A stretch of DNA of 64,000 nt from contig NZ_BONV01000013.1 in the NCBI RefSeq assembly GCF_016862895.1, forward strand, positions 1 to 64,000, read 5' to 3'. A program made the translations under genes and the position numbers. This stretch comes from Planotetraspora kaengkrachanensis (GTDB lineage Bacteria > Actinomycetota > Actinomycetes > Streptosporangiales > Streptosporangiaceae). The notes beneath the pieces are model-generated. The model was not told where the DNA came from and made no database searches. It worked only from the letters and a program-made list of their open reading frames with translations. Shown here in pieces: positions 18,348 to 27,785 of the stretch; the stretch's first letter is position 1; every line of letters begins with the position of its first letter.

Positions 18348-18381
18348 AGAAGGCCCGGACTCTGAAGAGTCCGGGCCTTCT
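18348..18381. terminator. terminator after initiator tRNA copy 1
   Basis: A perfect 15-bp stem (18348-18362 with 18367-18381) with a 4-nt loop lies 8 nt beyond the tRNA 3' end in the minus direction. It may also insulate the hydantoin operon promoter from tRNA transcription. Confidence 0.8.
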
Positions 18382-18389
18382 GATCTTTG

Positions 18390-18463
18390 TAGCGGGGACA
18401 GGATTTGAACCTGCGACCTCTGGGTTATGAGCCCAGCGAGCTACCGAGCTGCTCCACCCCGCG
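18390..18463 (-). tRNA. initiator tRNA-fMet (CAT), copy 1
   Basis: The minus strand reads as a 74-nt cloverleaf starting CGCGGGGTGGAGCAG with anticodon CAT (complement of 18427-18429). The unpaired first acceptor position (C1 opposite U72) and the three G-C pairs of the anticodon stem (GGG/CCC) mark it as the initiator type. CCA is not encoded. Confidence 0.95.
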
Positions 18464-18575
18464 TCGGTATGCCTTAACCATAGCGCTCCCATGGAAGAGC
18501 GGCAAATCAAGAAGGGCTCCGCTGGAATCGACGGTCCTCAGGACGAGGGAGTCGGCGAAAGTGGTGTGACATGAC

Positions 18576-18611
18576 GAAGGCCCCCGAACCCAACCCGGTT
18601 CGGGGGCCTTC
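18576..18611. terminator. terminator after initiator tRNA copy 2
   Basis: A perfect 15-bp stem (18576-18590 with 18597-18611) with a 6-nt loop lies 9 nt beyond the second tRNA in the minus direction. Its sequence differs from the copy-1 terminator except for the GAAGGC base. Confidence 0.8.
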
Positions 18612-18620
18612 TGATCTTTG

Positions 18621-18694
18621 TAGCGGGGACAGGATTTGAACCTGCGACCTCTGGGTTATGAGCCCAGCGAGCTACCGAGCTGCTCCACCCCGCG
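18621..18694 (-). tRNA. initiator tRNA-fMet (CAT), copy 2
   Basis: Identical in sequence to copy 1 over all 74 nt, with anticodon at 18658-18660. The two genes are in tandem, 157 bp apart, each with its own terminator. Confidence 0.95.
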
Positions 18695-18743
18695 TCGGTA
18701 AGCCAAGATTATCCGGCGCGGGATGAAGTGGCAAATCAGCGGC

Positions 18744-21698
18744 TCATCCGCTCGGCGAGGCACTCGGGCTCGCCGGGGGCGGCGTGGACGCCGTGGCGGC
18801 GGGCGTGGGCGTGGGCGTCGGCGTAGCGGTCGGCGTGCCCTCCTGGCCCTGCAGCCTGTTGAGCTGGTCCAGGGCCTGCTTCAGCTGCTCCTGCGCCGCC
18901 CCGTACTTGGTCCAGTCCGGCGGGTTGGCCGACAGCGCGCTCTGGGCGTCCTGATAGGCCTTCTGGGCCTGCTCGATGACGGCCGCCAGCGAGTCCACGT
19001 TCGTCTGCGGCGTCTCCGCGGGCGGACTCTCCGGGTTGGTCGCCTCACCGGTGCCGAAGACCTGGTTCAGGGCCTCCTTCAACGTGTCGGCCGACCCCAC
19101 CTTGTCCCCGAACATCACCAGCACTCGCCGGAGGATCGGATAGGGCTCCTGCCCCGCTCCCGCGGCCGTCTGGACGTAGACCGGCTCGACGTACACCAGT
19201 CCCCCGGCGAACGGCAGCGTGAGCAGGTTGCCGTACAGGATCTGGGCCTTGCCCAGTCCAAGGACGTTGAGCTCACCCGAGAACCGGTTGGTGAAGGTGT
19301 TCTGCACCTGCCCGGGTCCGGCGATGGTGGTGTTGGCCGGCATCCGCAGGATCTGCAGCTCTCCGTAGCCGCTGCCCGGCGTCGCGTTCACCGCCATGAA
19401 GGCCGCCAGGTTCGGGCCCTGGCGGGGCACGAACGTGGTGGTCAGCGAGAACGACGACTGCGCGTCGGGCATCTTGACCGACAGGTAGTACGGAGGCTGC
19501 TTGATGTTCTTCTCGCCGGACGACGGGTCGTCGGGGACGTTCCAGAAGTCCTGGCCGCTGTAGAAGGCCTTCGCGTCGGTGATGTGGTAGCGGGACAGGA
19601 CGTCACGCTGCACCTTGAACAGGTCCTCCGGGTAGCGCAGGTGCTCCTTGAGCTGCGGGCTCATCTCGGACTGCGGCCGGATGATCCCCGGGAACGCCTT
19701 CTCCCAGGACTTCAGGACCGGGTCCTGCGCGTCCCACTCGTACAGCTTCACGGTGCCGTCGTACGCGTCGACCGTGGCCTTCACCGAGTTGCGGATGTAG
19801 TTGATCTGGTCACGCGGCTGCGGCGCGATCGCCCGCGGGTCCGTCGCGGTGTCCCTGATCAGGTCGGAGAAGCTCTTGCTCTCCGAGTACGGGAACTCGT
19901 TCGCCGTCGTGTAGGCGTCGATGATCCACACGATCCGGCCGTCGACCACCGCCGGGTACGGGTCGGAGTCGAGGTTGAGGAACGGGGCGACCTTCGCGAC
20001 GCGCTGGGCCGGGTCGCGGTCGTAGAGGATCCGGGACTGCGAGTTGACGTCGCCCGACAACAGCAGGTTCTTCTCGCCGTACTTCACGGCGTAGAGCAGG
20101 CGATTGAAGAACGAGCCGACGGGCACGCCGCCGCTGCCGGTGTAGGTGTTGTTCGACTGGCCGGTGCCGCCGCTCGCCGGGTAGTCCAGCTCCTGCTTGG
20201 CGCCGTCGGCCGAGCCGCCCACGATCACGTAGTCGGAGCCGCCCTCGCCGAAGTAGATACGGGGCTCCTTGAGCCCGGTGTCCGTGACGAGCGGCCCGGC
20301 GACCGGCATGTCCTTGGCGTCGAAGTCCGGCAGGCCCTCGGTGTCGACCTCGTTGCCGGGCGCGGCGACGAACCCGTAGCCGTGGGTGTAGACCAGGTGC
20401 CGGTTGATCCAGTTGTCCTGCTCCGGCGGGGGTCCGGTGAGCTCACGGACCGCCACGACGTGGTCGCGGACGGTTCCGTCCGCGCCCTTGTAACGGTCGA
20501 CGTCGAGCGGGTCGGCGAAGTCGTAGAAGCCGCGGATCCGCTGCTTCTGCTGGAAGGTCTTGGCCACCAGCGCGGGGTCGAGGAGCCGGACGCCCGACAC
20601 GGTCTCGTCGGTGGCCGCCTGCCCCTCCTCCGGCGTGCCCTGCGCCTGGTAGGGAATGGTCTTGGTCTTGTCCACCCCGTACGCCAGGCGGGTCTCGTCG
20701 ATGTTCCGCTTGATGTACGGCTCTTCCTTGCCCTGCTGGTTGGGCTTGACCTGGAACTGCTCGACCAGGGCCGGGTAGACGGTGCCGATGAGGATCGCCG
20801 ACAACACGAGGAGGCCGAACGCGACGCCCGGCCACATCCCGCCGGGGCGGATCACACCGAGGAAGAAGATCAGGGCGCAGATCAGCGCGATGCCCGCGAG
20901 GATGCCCTTCGCGGGGAGCACGGCGTTGACGTCGGTGTAGGAGGCTCCGTAGACGAAACCGCGGTCGGAGAAGACCAGCTGATAGCGGTCAAGCCAGTAC
21001 GCCAGGGCCTTGAGCAGGACGAAGACGCCGAGCAGCACAGACAGATGGGCGCGGGCGGCCCGCGAGGCGCTCACCCCGCCGGGCGACTGGATGCGGAACC
21101 CGCCGTAGAGGTAGTGCACGATCGCCGCGAGCACGATCGACAGGACTACGGCCGTGAACAGGAAGTTCAGCACCATCCGCAGGAACGGGAGGTCGAACAT
21201 GAAGAACGACACGTCCACCTTGAACTGCGGGTCCTTGTGGCCGAACGGCGTGGCGTTCATGAACAGCAGCCACGTCTTCCACTGGCCCGCGATCGACGAG
21301 CCGGTGAACAGGGCGAGCACGCCCATGCCGATCAGGAAGACCAGGCGCCGGTGCGGGTCGACCGCCAGGCGGTACCGGTCGGCTCCCTGCGGCGTCCCGA
21401 ACATGCCGGGCCCGAACATCGGGCGCATGCGGTGGGCGAGCAGCATGTTGCCGCCCACGATGCCCACCATCAGCGCGGCGCCGACGACGAACAGCAGTAT
21501 CTGGGTGAGCAACATCGTCGAGAAGACCGACGAGAAGTCCACCGAGTCGAACCACAGGAAGTCCGTGTAGATCCCGTCGAAGATCAGAAGTAACACCACG
21601 AGGGCCACGAGGGCGATCGTGACGGGAATGAGAAGTCTCGGCCGTCGGGGCAAGCGCATCGCCCGTCCGGCTCCGGGGCTCCGGAAGCTCAACGCCAT
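18744..21698 (-). CDS. UPF0182 family membrane protein
   Basis: A 984-residue member of UPF0182, a large actinobacterial membrane protein family of unknown function (Rv3193c in M. tuberculosis, as recalled). The first ~330 residues hold about seven hydrophobic segments; the rest is a long extracytoplasmic region with family blocks such as YTHGYGFVAAPGN and YYLSVKMP. It ends in a low-complexity Thr/Pro/Ala/Ser tail (TPTPTPTPAATAS). I use ATG 21698; an ATG 13 codons later (MRLPRRPR) is an alternative, since the purine-rich AAGGGG abuts the first ATG too closely. It probably shares transcripts with the PDZ protease and moaE genes upstream. Confidence 0.93.
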   Translation of the reverse strand: MALSFRSPGAGRAMRLPRRPRLLIPVTIALVALVVLLLIFDGIYTDFLWFDSVDFSSVFSTMLLTQILLFVVGAALMVGIVGGNMLLAHRMRPMFGPGMFGTPQGADRYRLAVDPHRRLVFLIGMGVLALFTGSSIAGQWKTWLLFMNATPFGHKDPQFKVDVSFFMFDLPFLRMVLNFLFTAVVLSIVLAAIVHYLYGGFRIQSPGGVSASRAARAHLSVLLGVFVLLKALAYWLDRYQLVFSDRGFVYGASYTDVNAVLPAKGILAGIALICALIFFLGVIRPGGMWPGVAFGLLVLSAILIGTVYPALVEQFQVKPNQQGKEEPYIKRNIDETRLAYGVDKTKTIPYQAQGTPEEGQAATDETVSGVRLLDPALVAKTFQQKQRIRGFYDFADPLDVDRYKGADGTVRDHVVAVRELTGPPPEQDNWINRHLVYTHGYGFVAAPGNEVDTEGLPDFDAKDMPVAGPLVTDTGLKEPRIYFGEGGSDYVIVGGSADGAKQELDYPASGGTGQSNNTYTGSGGVPVGSFFNRLLYAVKYGEKNLLLSGDVNSQSRILYDRDPAQRVAKVAPFLNLDSDPYPAVVDGRIVWIIDAYTTANEFPYSESKSFSDLIRDTATDPRAIAPQPRDQINYIRNSVKATVDAYDGTVKLYEWDAQDPVLKSWEKAFPGIIRPQSEMSPQLKEHLRYPEDLFKVQRDVLSRYHITDAKAFYSGQDFWNVPDDPSSGEKNIKQPPYYLSVKMPDAQSSFSLTTTFVPRQGPNLAAFMAVNATPGSGYGELQILRMPANTTIAGPGQVQNTFTNRFSGELNVLGLGKAQILYGNLLTLPFAGGLVYVEPVYVQTAAGAGQEPYPILRRVLVMFGDKVGSADTLKEALNQVFGTGEATNPESPPAETPQTNVDSLAAVIEQAQKAYQDAQSALSANPPDWTKYGAAQEQLKQALDQLNRLQGQEGTPTATPTPTPTPAATASTPPPASPSASPSG

Positions 21699-21788
21699 CC
21701 CCTTGTCTCAGAGCAACGGTCCGTGCCTGGAAACCTACACCGCGAAATCGACGGGTGTGTGATCCAGAATGCGGGGGTGTTCCCCAGG

Positions 21789-22835
21789 CTAGCCCGCGGT
21801 GCAGGCGGGTACGTCGCCGGAACCCGTGCGGAGCGTGTCCAGCGCCTTGATCGCACCGGAAAGAGTGTCGACCCTGACGAGCCGAAGGCCCTTCGGAGCG
21901 GCCTTGACGGCGTCCGCGCAGTTCTCCGCTGGCGTGAGGAAGACCGTGGCGCCGGCGGACCTGGCGCCGACCATCTTCTGCTCGATCCCGCCGATCGGCC
22001 CGACGTTCCCCGCGGGGTCGATCGTCCCGGTGCCGGCCACCGACTTGCCTCCGGTGATCGGGCCGGGGGTCAGCTTGTCGTAGATGCCCAGGGAGAACAT
22101 GAGCCCCGCGCTCGGGCCCCCCACGTCGCCCACGCTGATGTCGACCTTGAACGGGAACGTGTACGACGTCTGCATCCGCACGCCCACCACGGTCCTGCCG
22201 TCGTCGGCCTTGCCCGCGGTGACCGTGACGTCTGTCGAGGTCCCCCCACGCCGTACGGTGAACCTGACCGGGTCCCCGGCCTTGTGCTTCTGCACGGCGG
22301 TCGCCACCGCGTCGAGGGCGGTGACCTGCGTGCCGTCGACGGCCGTGATCACGTCGCCCGGCTTGAGTTTCCCGTCGGCGGGCGCGCCCTTGTCGGTCTG
22401 CGCCACGGTGATGGACTCCTGAATCGGGACCTTCAGGGCGTTGAGCGCCGCCGCGGTCGCCGACTCCTGGGAGTCGGTCATCTCCTGGGTGTTCTCCTGC
22501 TCGACCTGCTCCAGCGACGAGGTCCTGGGGAAGATCGCCTCTTCTGGCACCACGGCGATCGACGGGTTGGCCCAGCCGCGAAGCGCGGTGAGAAGGTCGA
22601 GCCGGTTGTCCGGACCCCCCTGGTAGGCGACGGTGACCAGGCTGAGCTTGCCGTCAGTGGGGTAGGTCTCGTGGCCGTCGATGGTGATCACCGGTTTGCC
22701 GTTGACGTCCCCGATCGTGTTCTCCGTCGGTCCGGGGCTCAGCGCGACGTACGGCACGGGCAGCATGGCGCCGAACAGTGCGAGCGCGACCGTCAGGAAC
22801 CCTGCCACCATCAGGGCCAAAGCGCGTCGGGACAT
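21789..22835 (-). CDS. PDZ-domain Lon-like membrane serine protease
   Basis: A 348-residue protease of the YlbL/Rv3194c type. An N-terminal membrane anchor (about 5-28) is followed by an N-terminal domain, a PDZ domain (about 135-205) and a Lon-type proteolytic domain. The Ser-Lys dyad is visible: Ser242 in GGPSAGLMF and Lys287 in GGIEQKMVGA. The active domain lies outside the membrane. Orthologues neighbour UPF0182 genes in many actinobacteria, as here, suggesting a shared envelope role. Confidence 0.93.
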   Translation of the reverse strand: MSRRALALMVAGFLTVALALFGAMLPVPYVALSPGPTENTIGDVNGKPVITIDGHETYPTDGKLSLVTVAYQGGPDNRLDLLTALRGWANPSIAVVPEEAIFPRTSSLEQVEQENTQEMTDSQESATAAALNALKVPIQESITVAQTDKGAPADGKLKPGDVITAVDGTQVTALDAVATAVQKHKAGDPVRFTVRRGGTSTDVTVTAGKADDGRTVVGVRMQTSYTFPFKVDISVGDVGGPSAGLMFSLGIYDKLTPGPITGGKSVAGTGTIDPAGNVGPIGGIEQKMVGARSAGATVFLTPAENCADAVKAAPKGLRLVRVDTLSGAIKALDTLRTGSGDVPACTAG

Positions 22836-22863
22836 GGACGAACTCTATGCGTTCGCCGGGACG

Positions 22864-23289
22864 CTAATCACAGGCGCCGACCCACTCGGCGTCTCCGTCG
22901 GTGAACTCCTGGTGCTTCCAGATCGGGACCTCCTGCTTGAGATCGTCGATCAGGCGGCGGGACGCCTCGAAGGCCTCCCCCCGGTGGGGGCAGGCGACCG
23001 CGACGATCACCGCGATGTCGCCCAGTTCGAGGTCTCCCACGCGGTGCACCGCGGCCAGAGCCGTGACGGGGTAGTCGGCGGCCACCTTCTCCGCCACCCG
23101 CCGGAGCACGTCGGCCGCCGACGGATGGGCGGAGTAGGACAGCAGCCGCACCGGCCTGCCGTGATCCTGCTCCCGCACCGTCCCGACGAACAGCGCCGTC
23201 CCTCCCGCCGCGTGATCGCCGACGGCGCCCAGCACCTCGTCGACGGACAGCGGGGTGTCACGAATCCCCAGCAACCGGATGACGTCCAC
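22864..23289 (-). CDS. moaE: molybdopterin synthase catalytic subunit
   Basis: A 141-residue MoaE protein, the large subunit that transfers sulfur from thiocarboxylated MoaD to precursor Z during molybdenum cofactor synthesis. Diagnostic motifs are ALFVGTVREQDHGR, the HRVGDLELGDIAV block with the conserved HRxG, and the C-terminal VPIWKHQEF, whose Lys is catalytic. Start is GTG 23289. No moaD lies beside it, but moeZ, the sulfur-loading enzyme, is encoded 34 kb away in this window. Confidence 0.94.
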   Translation of the reverse strand: MDVIRLLGIRDTPLSVDEVLGAVGDHAAGGTALFVGTVREQDHGRPVRLLSYSAHPSAADVLRRVAEKVAADYPVTALAAVHRVGDLELGDIAVIVAVACPHRGEAFEASRRLIDDLKQEVPIWKHQEFTDGDAEWVGACD

Positions 23290-23339
23290 CCCAAAAGGTT
23301 AGTACGCCCGGGCCTCCCGAGCCGATAACGACCAAGCCC

Positions 23340-23617
23340 CAGCCGTCACGCGAGCGGCGCGGCCCTCCCGAAACCACGAAGCCCAGCCGTCACGCGAGCG
23401 GCGCGGCCCAGTCTGGACAGGCCGGGCGCGGACCTCAGCCGTCACGCGAGGGGCGCGGCCCAGTCTGGACAGGTCGGGCGCGGACCTCAGCCGTCACGCG
23501 AGGGGCGCGGCCGGGATCTGGACTGAGGAACGCCCGCAGCGAGGAACGAGCGAGGACGTGACGAGGGAAGACCCGGCCTCTAGGCGCCCCGAGCCCGCCT
23601 CGCCGGAGGCGAGGCAA
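23340..23617. repeat. intergenic repeat element, locus A
   Basis: The 328-nt gap between moaE and the SDR gene contains no supported gene. It has four copies of a 25-nt unit (CAGCCGTCACGCGAG then gcgcggcc) at 23340, 23384, 23436 and 23488; the last two lie in a 52-bp tandem repeat. Further on are the segments gcgaggaacgagcga and gacgagggaagac, then an 8-bp hairpin (23597-23604 with 23608-23615) 2 nt from the SDR stop. Every segment recurs at 51384-51626. The hairpin may end SDR transcription. Confidence 0.85.
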
Positions 23618-24688
23618 TCAAACACGCCGCTTTCTGCGGGCGGCGCGGACGATCGCGGCGGTGCCGATGACGGCCACGGTGGCGCCGGCGGCGGTGATCG
23701 TGGCGTCCTTGCCGGACAGGCGCCGGCCCACGACGGCGTGCCTTCCCTCTCGCAGTTCGAGCAGTTCCTGAAGAGCCGCCTCGTTCGTCCAGGCCGGTTT
23801 CCAGCCGGCCTCGCGGAGCGCGGCGGCGTCGACCACCCAGGGGTAGACGACGTAGTGCAGGTCGGTGGCGGGGGCCGGTGTGATCCCCAGCCGGTGCAGT
23901 CGCTGCGCGGTGCCGAAGGTCAGCCCGGCGGGCAGTTCCAGGCGGCGCAGCCCGGAGATCTCCTCCACCTGGTCGGTCTCGAGCCAGCCGTCGGAGCCGA
24001 CGGCGACCACACCGCTCACGTGGCCGAGAGCGGCCGCCTCCAGGGCGGACACCAGGTCGTCGGCGTGGCAGAACTGCCAGCGGGGCAGGGAGCCCTTGAC
24101 CGTCAGCAGCCGTGGGGCCTCGAAGTGCCGGGTGATGACGGTGTCGACGCCCTGCCCGACGAGCGCCGCGGGCCGGAGGACGGTCACCTCCAGGCCGGGA
24201 TGGGACCGGGACGAGCGCCGGACGAGCGACTCGATCTCCAGGAAGTCGCCGACGAGCCCGGTGTCGGGTTCGGCCGCGACGGGACCGTCCTCGGGCAGCG
24301 GCACCTCGTTGTCGGCGGCCGCGCCGTACACCATGGCGCTGGTGACCAGCACCACCCGGCGCACCCGGGCCGCCGCGCAGGCGGTGAGCACGGTCTGGGC
24401 GGCCCTGACGTTGTAGCGGCGGCGCTCGGCGGGATCGGAGTCCAGCGACATGTCCGAGCCCAGATGGACCAGGACGTCCACGTCCGAGATGCGGTTCGCC
24501 AAGAGCGGATCCCGGATGTCGAGGACCCGCCAGGTGACGTCGGCGACGTCGCCGCGGTGTTCGTCGATGGCCACGACGCGGCGGAAATCCGCAGACGAGG
24601 CCACTTTTGCGAGGAACGCCCTGCCTATACCGGAGGCGCCGCCGGTGACGGCGACGACGGGCGGACGGAGGCGTTTCGAGGTAGGCAC
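23618..24688 (-). CDS. membrane-anchored NAD-dependent epimerase/SDR protein
   Basis: A 356-residue extended-SDR protein. The nucleotide-binding glycine motif TGGASGIG lies at about 15-22, an acidic residue follows the second strand (VVAIDEH), and the segment VRRVVLVTSAMVYG carries the catalytic-type Ser/Tyr positions. Unusually, the C terminus has a hydrophobic helix and a basic end (AAIVRAARRKRRV), so the protein may be tethered to the membrane. I choose GTG 24688 (GTGAGGA upstream); a GTG six codons earlier is possible. It is divergent from the DUF2342 gene. Substrate unknown. Confidence 0.82.
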   Translation of the reverse strand: MPTSKRLRPPVVAVTGGASGIGRAFLAKVASSADFRRVVAIDEHRGDVADVTWRVLDIRDPLLANRISDVDVLVHLGSDMSLDSDPAERRRYNVRAAQTVLTACAAARVRRVVLVTSAMVYGAAADNEVPLPEDGPVAAEPDTGLVGDFLEIESLVRRSSRSHPGLEVTVLRPAALVGQGVDTVITRHFEAPRLLTVKGSLPRWQFCHADDLVSALEAAALGHVSGVVAVGSDGWLETDQVEEISGLRRLELPAGLTFGTAQRLHRLGITPAPATDLHYVVYPWVVDAAALREAGWKPAWTNEAALQELLELREGRHAVVGRRLSGKDATITAAGATVAVIGTAAIVRAARRKRRV

Positions 24689-24770
24689 GAGGTCCTCACT
24701 TTGCACTGATCCGCCCCGCGGCGGATAACGTGGCGGATGTGGACTACTCCATCCTGCACGAGGTGGCGCG

Positions 24771-26072
24771 GTGACTGACCTGCCAGGTCGCGAAAACGAC
24801 CCCAACGAGAACCCGTTCGCCATGTTCGGCAGTCCGGAGCAGATCGCCGCTGCCATGCGGCAGTTCGCGGACATGTTGTCCGCCTCGCCGGACGCCGGCC
24901 CTGTCAACTGGGACATGGCGAAGAACATCGCCCGGCATGTCGTGGCCGCCGAAGGTGACCCGAGCGTAATGGAGGGCGAGCGCCGACAGATCGTCGACGC
25001 GCTCAATCTGGCCGATTTGTGGCTCAACGAGGTGACGACCCTTCCCAGCGGAGTGGTGAACCCTCAGGCCTGGAGCCGGTCGGAGTGGATCGAGAAGACG
25101 GTGCCGGTCTGGAAGCAGCTGTGCGACCCGGTCGCGGCCCGGATGGTCGAGACGATGGGCGGCACGCTGGGCGCCTCCGGGCTCCCGCCTGAGGCGCAGG
25201 CCATGGCGGGGCCGCTCATGGGCATGCTCAAGCAGATGGGCGGCATGATGGTCGGCCAGCAGATCGGCCAGGCCCTCGGGACGCTCGCGCGCGAGGTCGT
25301 GGGGTCGTCCGACATCGGCCTGCCGCTCTCGGACACGGCCGCGCTGCTGCCGGGCGGGATCGCCTCGTTCAGCGCGGGGCTGGAGACGCCGTCGGAGGAG
25401 ATCCGGCTCTACCTCGCCCTGCGCGAGGCGGCGCACCACCGGCTGTTCCAGCACGTCCCGTGGCTGCGCGCGCATCTGCTCGGGGCTGTCGAGGAGTACG
25501 CCAGGGGCATCACGGTGGACGTCTCGGCCCTCGAGGAGAAGCTTCAGGGGCTCGATCTCAGCAATCCGGAACGGCTCCAGGAGATCCTGGGCGGCGGCGA
25601 GTTGCTCAAGCCCGAGGAGACCGAACGGCAGAAGGCCGCGCTCGTCCGGCTGGAGACCGCGCTCGCGCTGGTCGAGGGCTGGGTCGCCACCGTGGTCGAC
25701 GCGGCGGCCGAGGGCAAGCTGCCGTCCGCCGCGGCCCTCGCCGAGACGGTCCGGCGGCGGCGCGCCACCGGAGGACCCGCGGAGCGGACCTTCGCGACCC
25801 TGGTCGGCCTGGAGTTGCGCCCGAGGACGCTGCGCGAGGCGGCGGCCCTGTGGAGGGCGCTGGGCGACGAACGGGGCATCGAGGGCAGGGACGCCGTGTG
25901 GGGCCACCCCGACCTGATGCCCACGGCGGACGACCTGGACTCCCCGGAGAGCTTCGTCAAGGGCGAGGCCGCGTTCGACATGTCCCTGTTCGAGGAGGAC
26001 GCGAAGGGACCGGACGCGGAGGGACCGGACGCGGACGGCACAGGCGAGGACGGCTCCGGCTCCTCCCGGTGA
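24771..26072 (+). CDS. DUF2342 / putative zinc-dependent hydrolase
   Basis: A 433-residue actinobacterial protein of the DUF2342 family (TIGR03624-type putative hydrolase; Rv3195 by synteny, as recalled). The family is often annotated as a zinc-dependent protease, with the REAAHHRLFQHVPWL segment as the presumed metal-binding helix; that activity is not proven. The N-terminal half has a glycine/methionine-rich stretch (MKQMGGMMVGQQIGQALG), and the last 30 residues are an acidic repeat (DAEGPDADGTGEDG). GAGGTGG precedes the GTG start. It is divergent from the SDR gene and followed by a Nudix gene. Confidence 0.88.
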   Translation: MTDLPGRENDPNENPFAMFGSPEQIAAAMRQFADMLSASPDAGPVNWDMAKNIARHVVAAEGDPSVMEGERRQIVDALNLADLWLNEVTTLPSGVVNPQAWSRSEWIEKTVPVWKQLCDPVAARMVETMGGTLGASGLPPEAQAMAGPLMGMLKQMGGMMVGQQIGQALGTLAREVVGSSDIGLPLSDTAALLPGGIASFSAGLETPSEEIRLYLALREAAHHRLFQHVPWLRAHLLGAVEEYARGITVDVSALEEKLQGLDLSNPERLQEILGGGELLKPEETERQKAALVRLETALALVEGWVATVVDAAAEGKLPSAAALAETVRRRRATGGPAERTFATLVGLELRPRTLREAAALWRALGDERGIEGRDAVWGHPDLMPTADDLDSPESFVKGEAAFDMSLFEEDAKGPDAEGPDADGTGEDGSGSSR

Positions 26073-26164
26073 CGACCGGGGGCGACCGGCGGCGATGGGT
26101 GACGACGTCTAACGGCGGGTGACAACCGGCGGAGGCCGTCGCCCGCCGCCGGTAGGCTGCCGCG

Positions 26165-26710
26165 GTGAGTCTGCATCGTGACGCCCTGGCCGTACTGGAG
26201 GGGTGGTCGGCCCCCTCTGCCGACGAGGAACTGCTGCGTGGGGAGTTCCTGGAGCACCTGCGGGCCCACGATGACGCGATGTGGCGCGAATGCGTCCCCG
26301 GCCACCTGACGGCGACGACGGCGGTCCTGTCGCACGACGGCGCGCGGGTGCTGCTCACCCTGCATCCCAAGGCGGGGATGTGGCTCCCCATGGGCGGGCA
26401 CTGCGAAAGGTCGGACACCTCACTCGGCCTGGTCGCCCTGCGCGAGGCGGTGGAGGAGTCCGGCATCTCCGGGCTGTCCCTGCTGGACGGCCCGCTCGCT
26501 CTGGACCGCCACAAGGTGTGGTGTCATCCGCCGCACAGCTGGCACCTCGACGTCGAGTACGGCGCCGTGGCGCCGGCCGAGGCCGAGGCCGTGATCAGCG
26601 ACGAGTCACTCGACCTGCGGTGGTTCCCGGTCGACGAGATCCCGGAGCCGAGCGACGAGGCGACCCGGCGTCTCGCCCGCAGGGCCCGTGCGAGGCTTGC
26701 CACCGCTTGA
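26165..26710 (+). CDS. Nudix hydrolase
   Basis: A 181-residue Nudix protein. The motif core LREAVEESGI fits REUxEExGU exactly, but the start of the box (MGGHCERSDTSLG) departs from the standard Gx5E spacing, as in an actinobacterial GGHCE subgroup. The substrate cannot be predicted. Start is GTG 26165. It is in the same direction as the DUF2342 gene, 92 nt downstream, so co-transcription is possible. Confidence 0.88.
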   Translation: MSLHRDALAVLEGWSAPSADEELLRGEFLEHLRAHDDAMWRECVPGHLTATTAVLSHDGARVLLTLHPKAGMWLPMGGHCERSDTSLGLVALREAVEESGISGLSLLDGPLALDRHKVWCHPPHSWHLDVEYGAVAPAEAEAVISDESLDLRWFPVDEIPEPSDEATRRLARRARARLATA

Positions 26711-26780
26711 TGATGTTTCGCACCCAATCCACAGGTTCGGCATACGCGCGGTTTCACCTTCGCTCGTTAGGGTCGGCAGC

Positions 26781-27785
26781 ATGACGAAGGTGGACGTCGG
26801 CGGTGTGATCGCGTCTCCCGGCCGACGGCAGTGGCGGGTGTCGCCCGTCTTCGCCTGGTTCGCGGTGGCCCCGTTCATCCTCTGGACGGCAGGGCACCTG
26901 ACCGATGTCGACCGCCGCCCGTTGATCGTGGAGTTCATCACGCTCACGCCGTACGTGGCGGCCGCGTCGCTGGGAGCGGTGCTGATCGCCCTGGCCTCAC
27001 GCAGCCGGGCCGCCATCGCCGTGTCGGCGGCCACGTCGACGCTTCTGGCGACGATGGTGCTGCCCCGGGCCTTCGCGTCGGCGCCCACGGCCACGGGGCC
27101 GACGCTGAAGATCCTCACGACCAACATGTACTTCGGCGGCGCCGACGCCCGGACGATCGTCGATCTGGTCCGGCGGCTCAAGCCCGACATCCTCAGCACC
27201 CAGGAGCTCACCCCGGCCGCCGTCGAGGCCCTGGACGCGGCGGGCCTGGAGGAGTCGTTGCCGTACTCCCACAACCAGGCGGCGTTCGGCGCGTACGGCA
27301 GCGGCCTGTGGTCGCGCTATCCCCTCACCCCGGTGCCGGACTTCGCCCTCCCGGGCAGTCGCAACATGCCCCGCGCCCGTGTCGCGGTGCCCGGCGGCCC
27401 GCCCGTGGAGATCGTCGACGTCCACACCGTCTCTCCTGTGGGCCGGGACATCTACGAATGGCGCACGGACATCGAGTCGCTGCCCGCGCCGTCCTCCGAC
27501 GTGATCAGGATCCTCGCCGGCGACTTCAACGCCAGCCTCGACCACTCGCCGCTGCGGGGGGTGATCGCCGGGGGGTACGCGGACGCGGGCGACGCGACCG
27601 GGACGGGCCTGAACACCACCTGGCCCGCCGACTGGCGCATCCCTCCCGTGATCACCATCGACCACGTCCTGTACGACGAGCGGGCCTCAGCGGTGGCCGC
27701 CGGCGTACACGACGTGCCCGGCACCGACCACAGGGCGCTTTTCGCCGAACTCCGTCTGCCGAAGGAGATCGGACGGCTCAGCTGA
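26781..27785 (+). CDS. membrane-anchored endonuclease/exonuclease/phosphatase family protein
   Basis: A 334-residue protein with about three N-terminal hydrophobic segments (roughly 20-105) and an EEP domain outside the membrane. The metal and catalytic motifs are intact: TNMYFGG, STQELT, AGDFNAS, TIDHVLYD and GTDHRALFAEL. Such proteins are phosphodiesterases; the substrate could be DNA, a phospholipid or an inositol phosphate. ATG 26781 is preferred to an earlier in-frame ATG that overlaps the Nudix gene. Its end overlaps the convergent next gene by 8 nt. Confidence 0.88.
   Translation: MTKVDVGGVIASPGRRQWRVSPVFAWFAVAPFILWTAGHLTDVDRRPLIVEFITLTPYVAAASLGAVLIALASRSRAAIAVSAATSTLLATMVLPRAFASAPTATGPTLKILTTNMYFGGADARTIVDLVRRLKPDILSTQELTPAAVEALDAAGLEESLPYSHNQAAFGAYGSGLWSRYPLTPVPDFALPGSRNMPRARVAVPGGPPVEIVDVHTVSPVGRDIYEWRTDIESLPAPSSDVIRILAGDFNASLDHSPLRGVIAGGYADAGDATGTGLNTTWPADWRIPPVITIDHVLYDERASAVAAGVHDVPGTDHRALFAELRLPKEIGRLS

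Noticed and set aside
18723-21593. Plus-strand open frame of 956 codons opposite the UPF0182 gene
   Set aside because: Its translation is low-complexity (Arg, Val, Leu, Gly, Asp) as expected from the complementary strand of a high-GC gene, and the minus-strand protein is a clear family member.
23340-23617. CRISPR array
   Set aside because: The four repeats are unevenly spaced, spacers are partly repeated themselves, and no cas genes are near.
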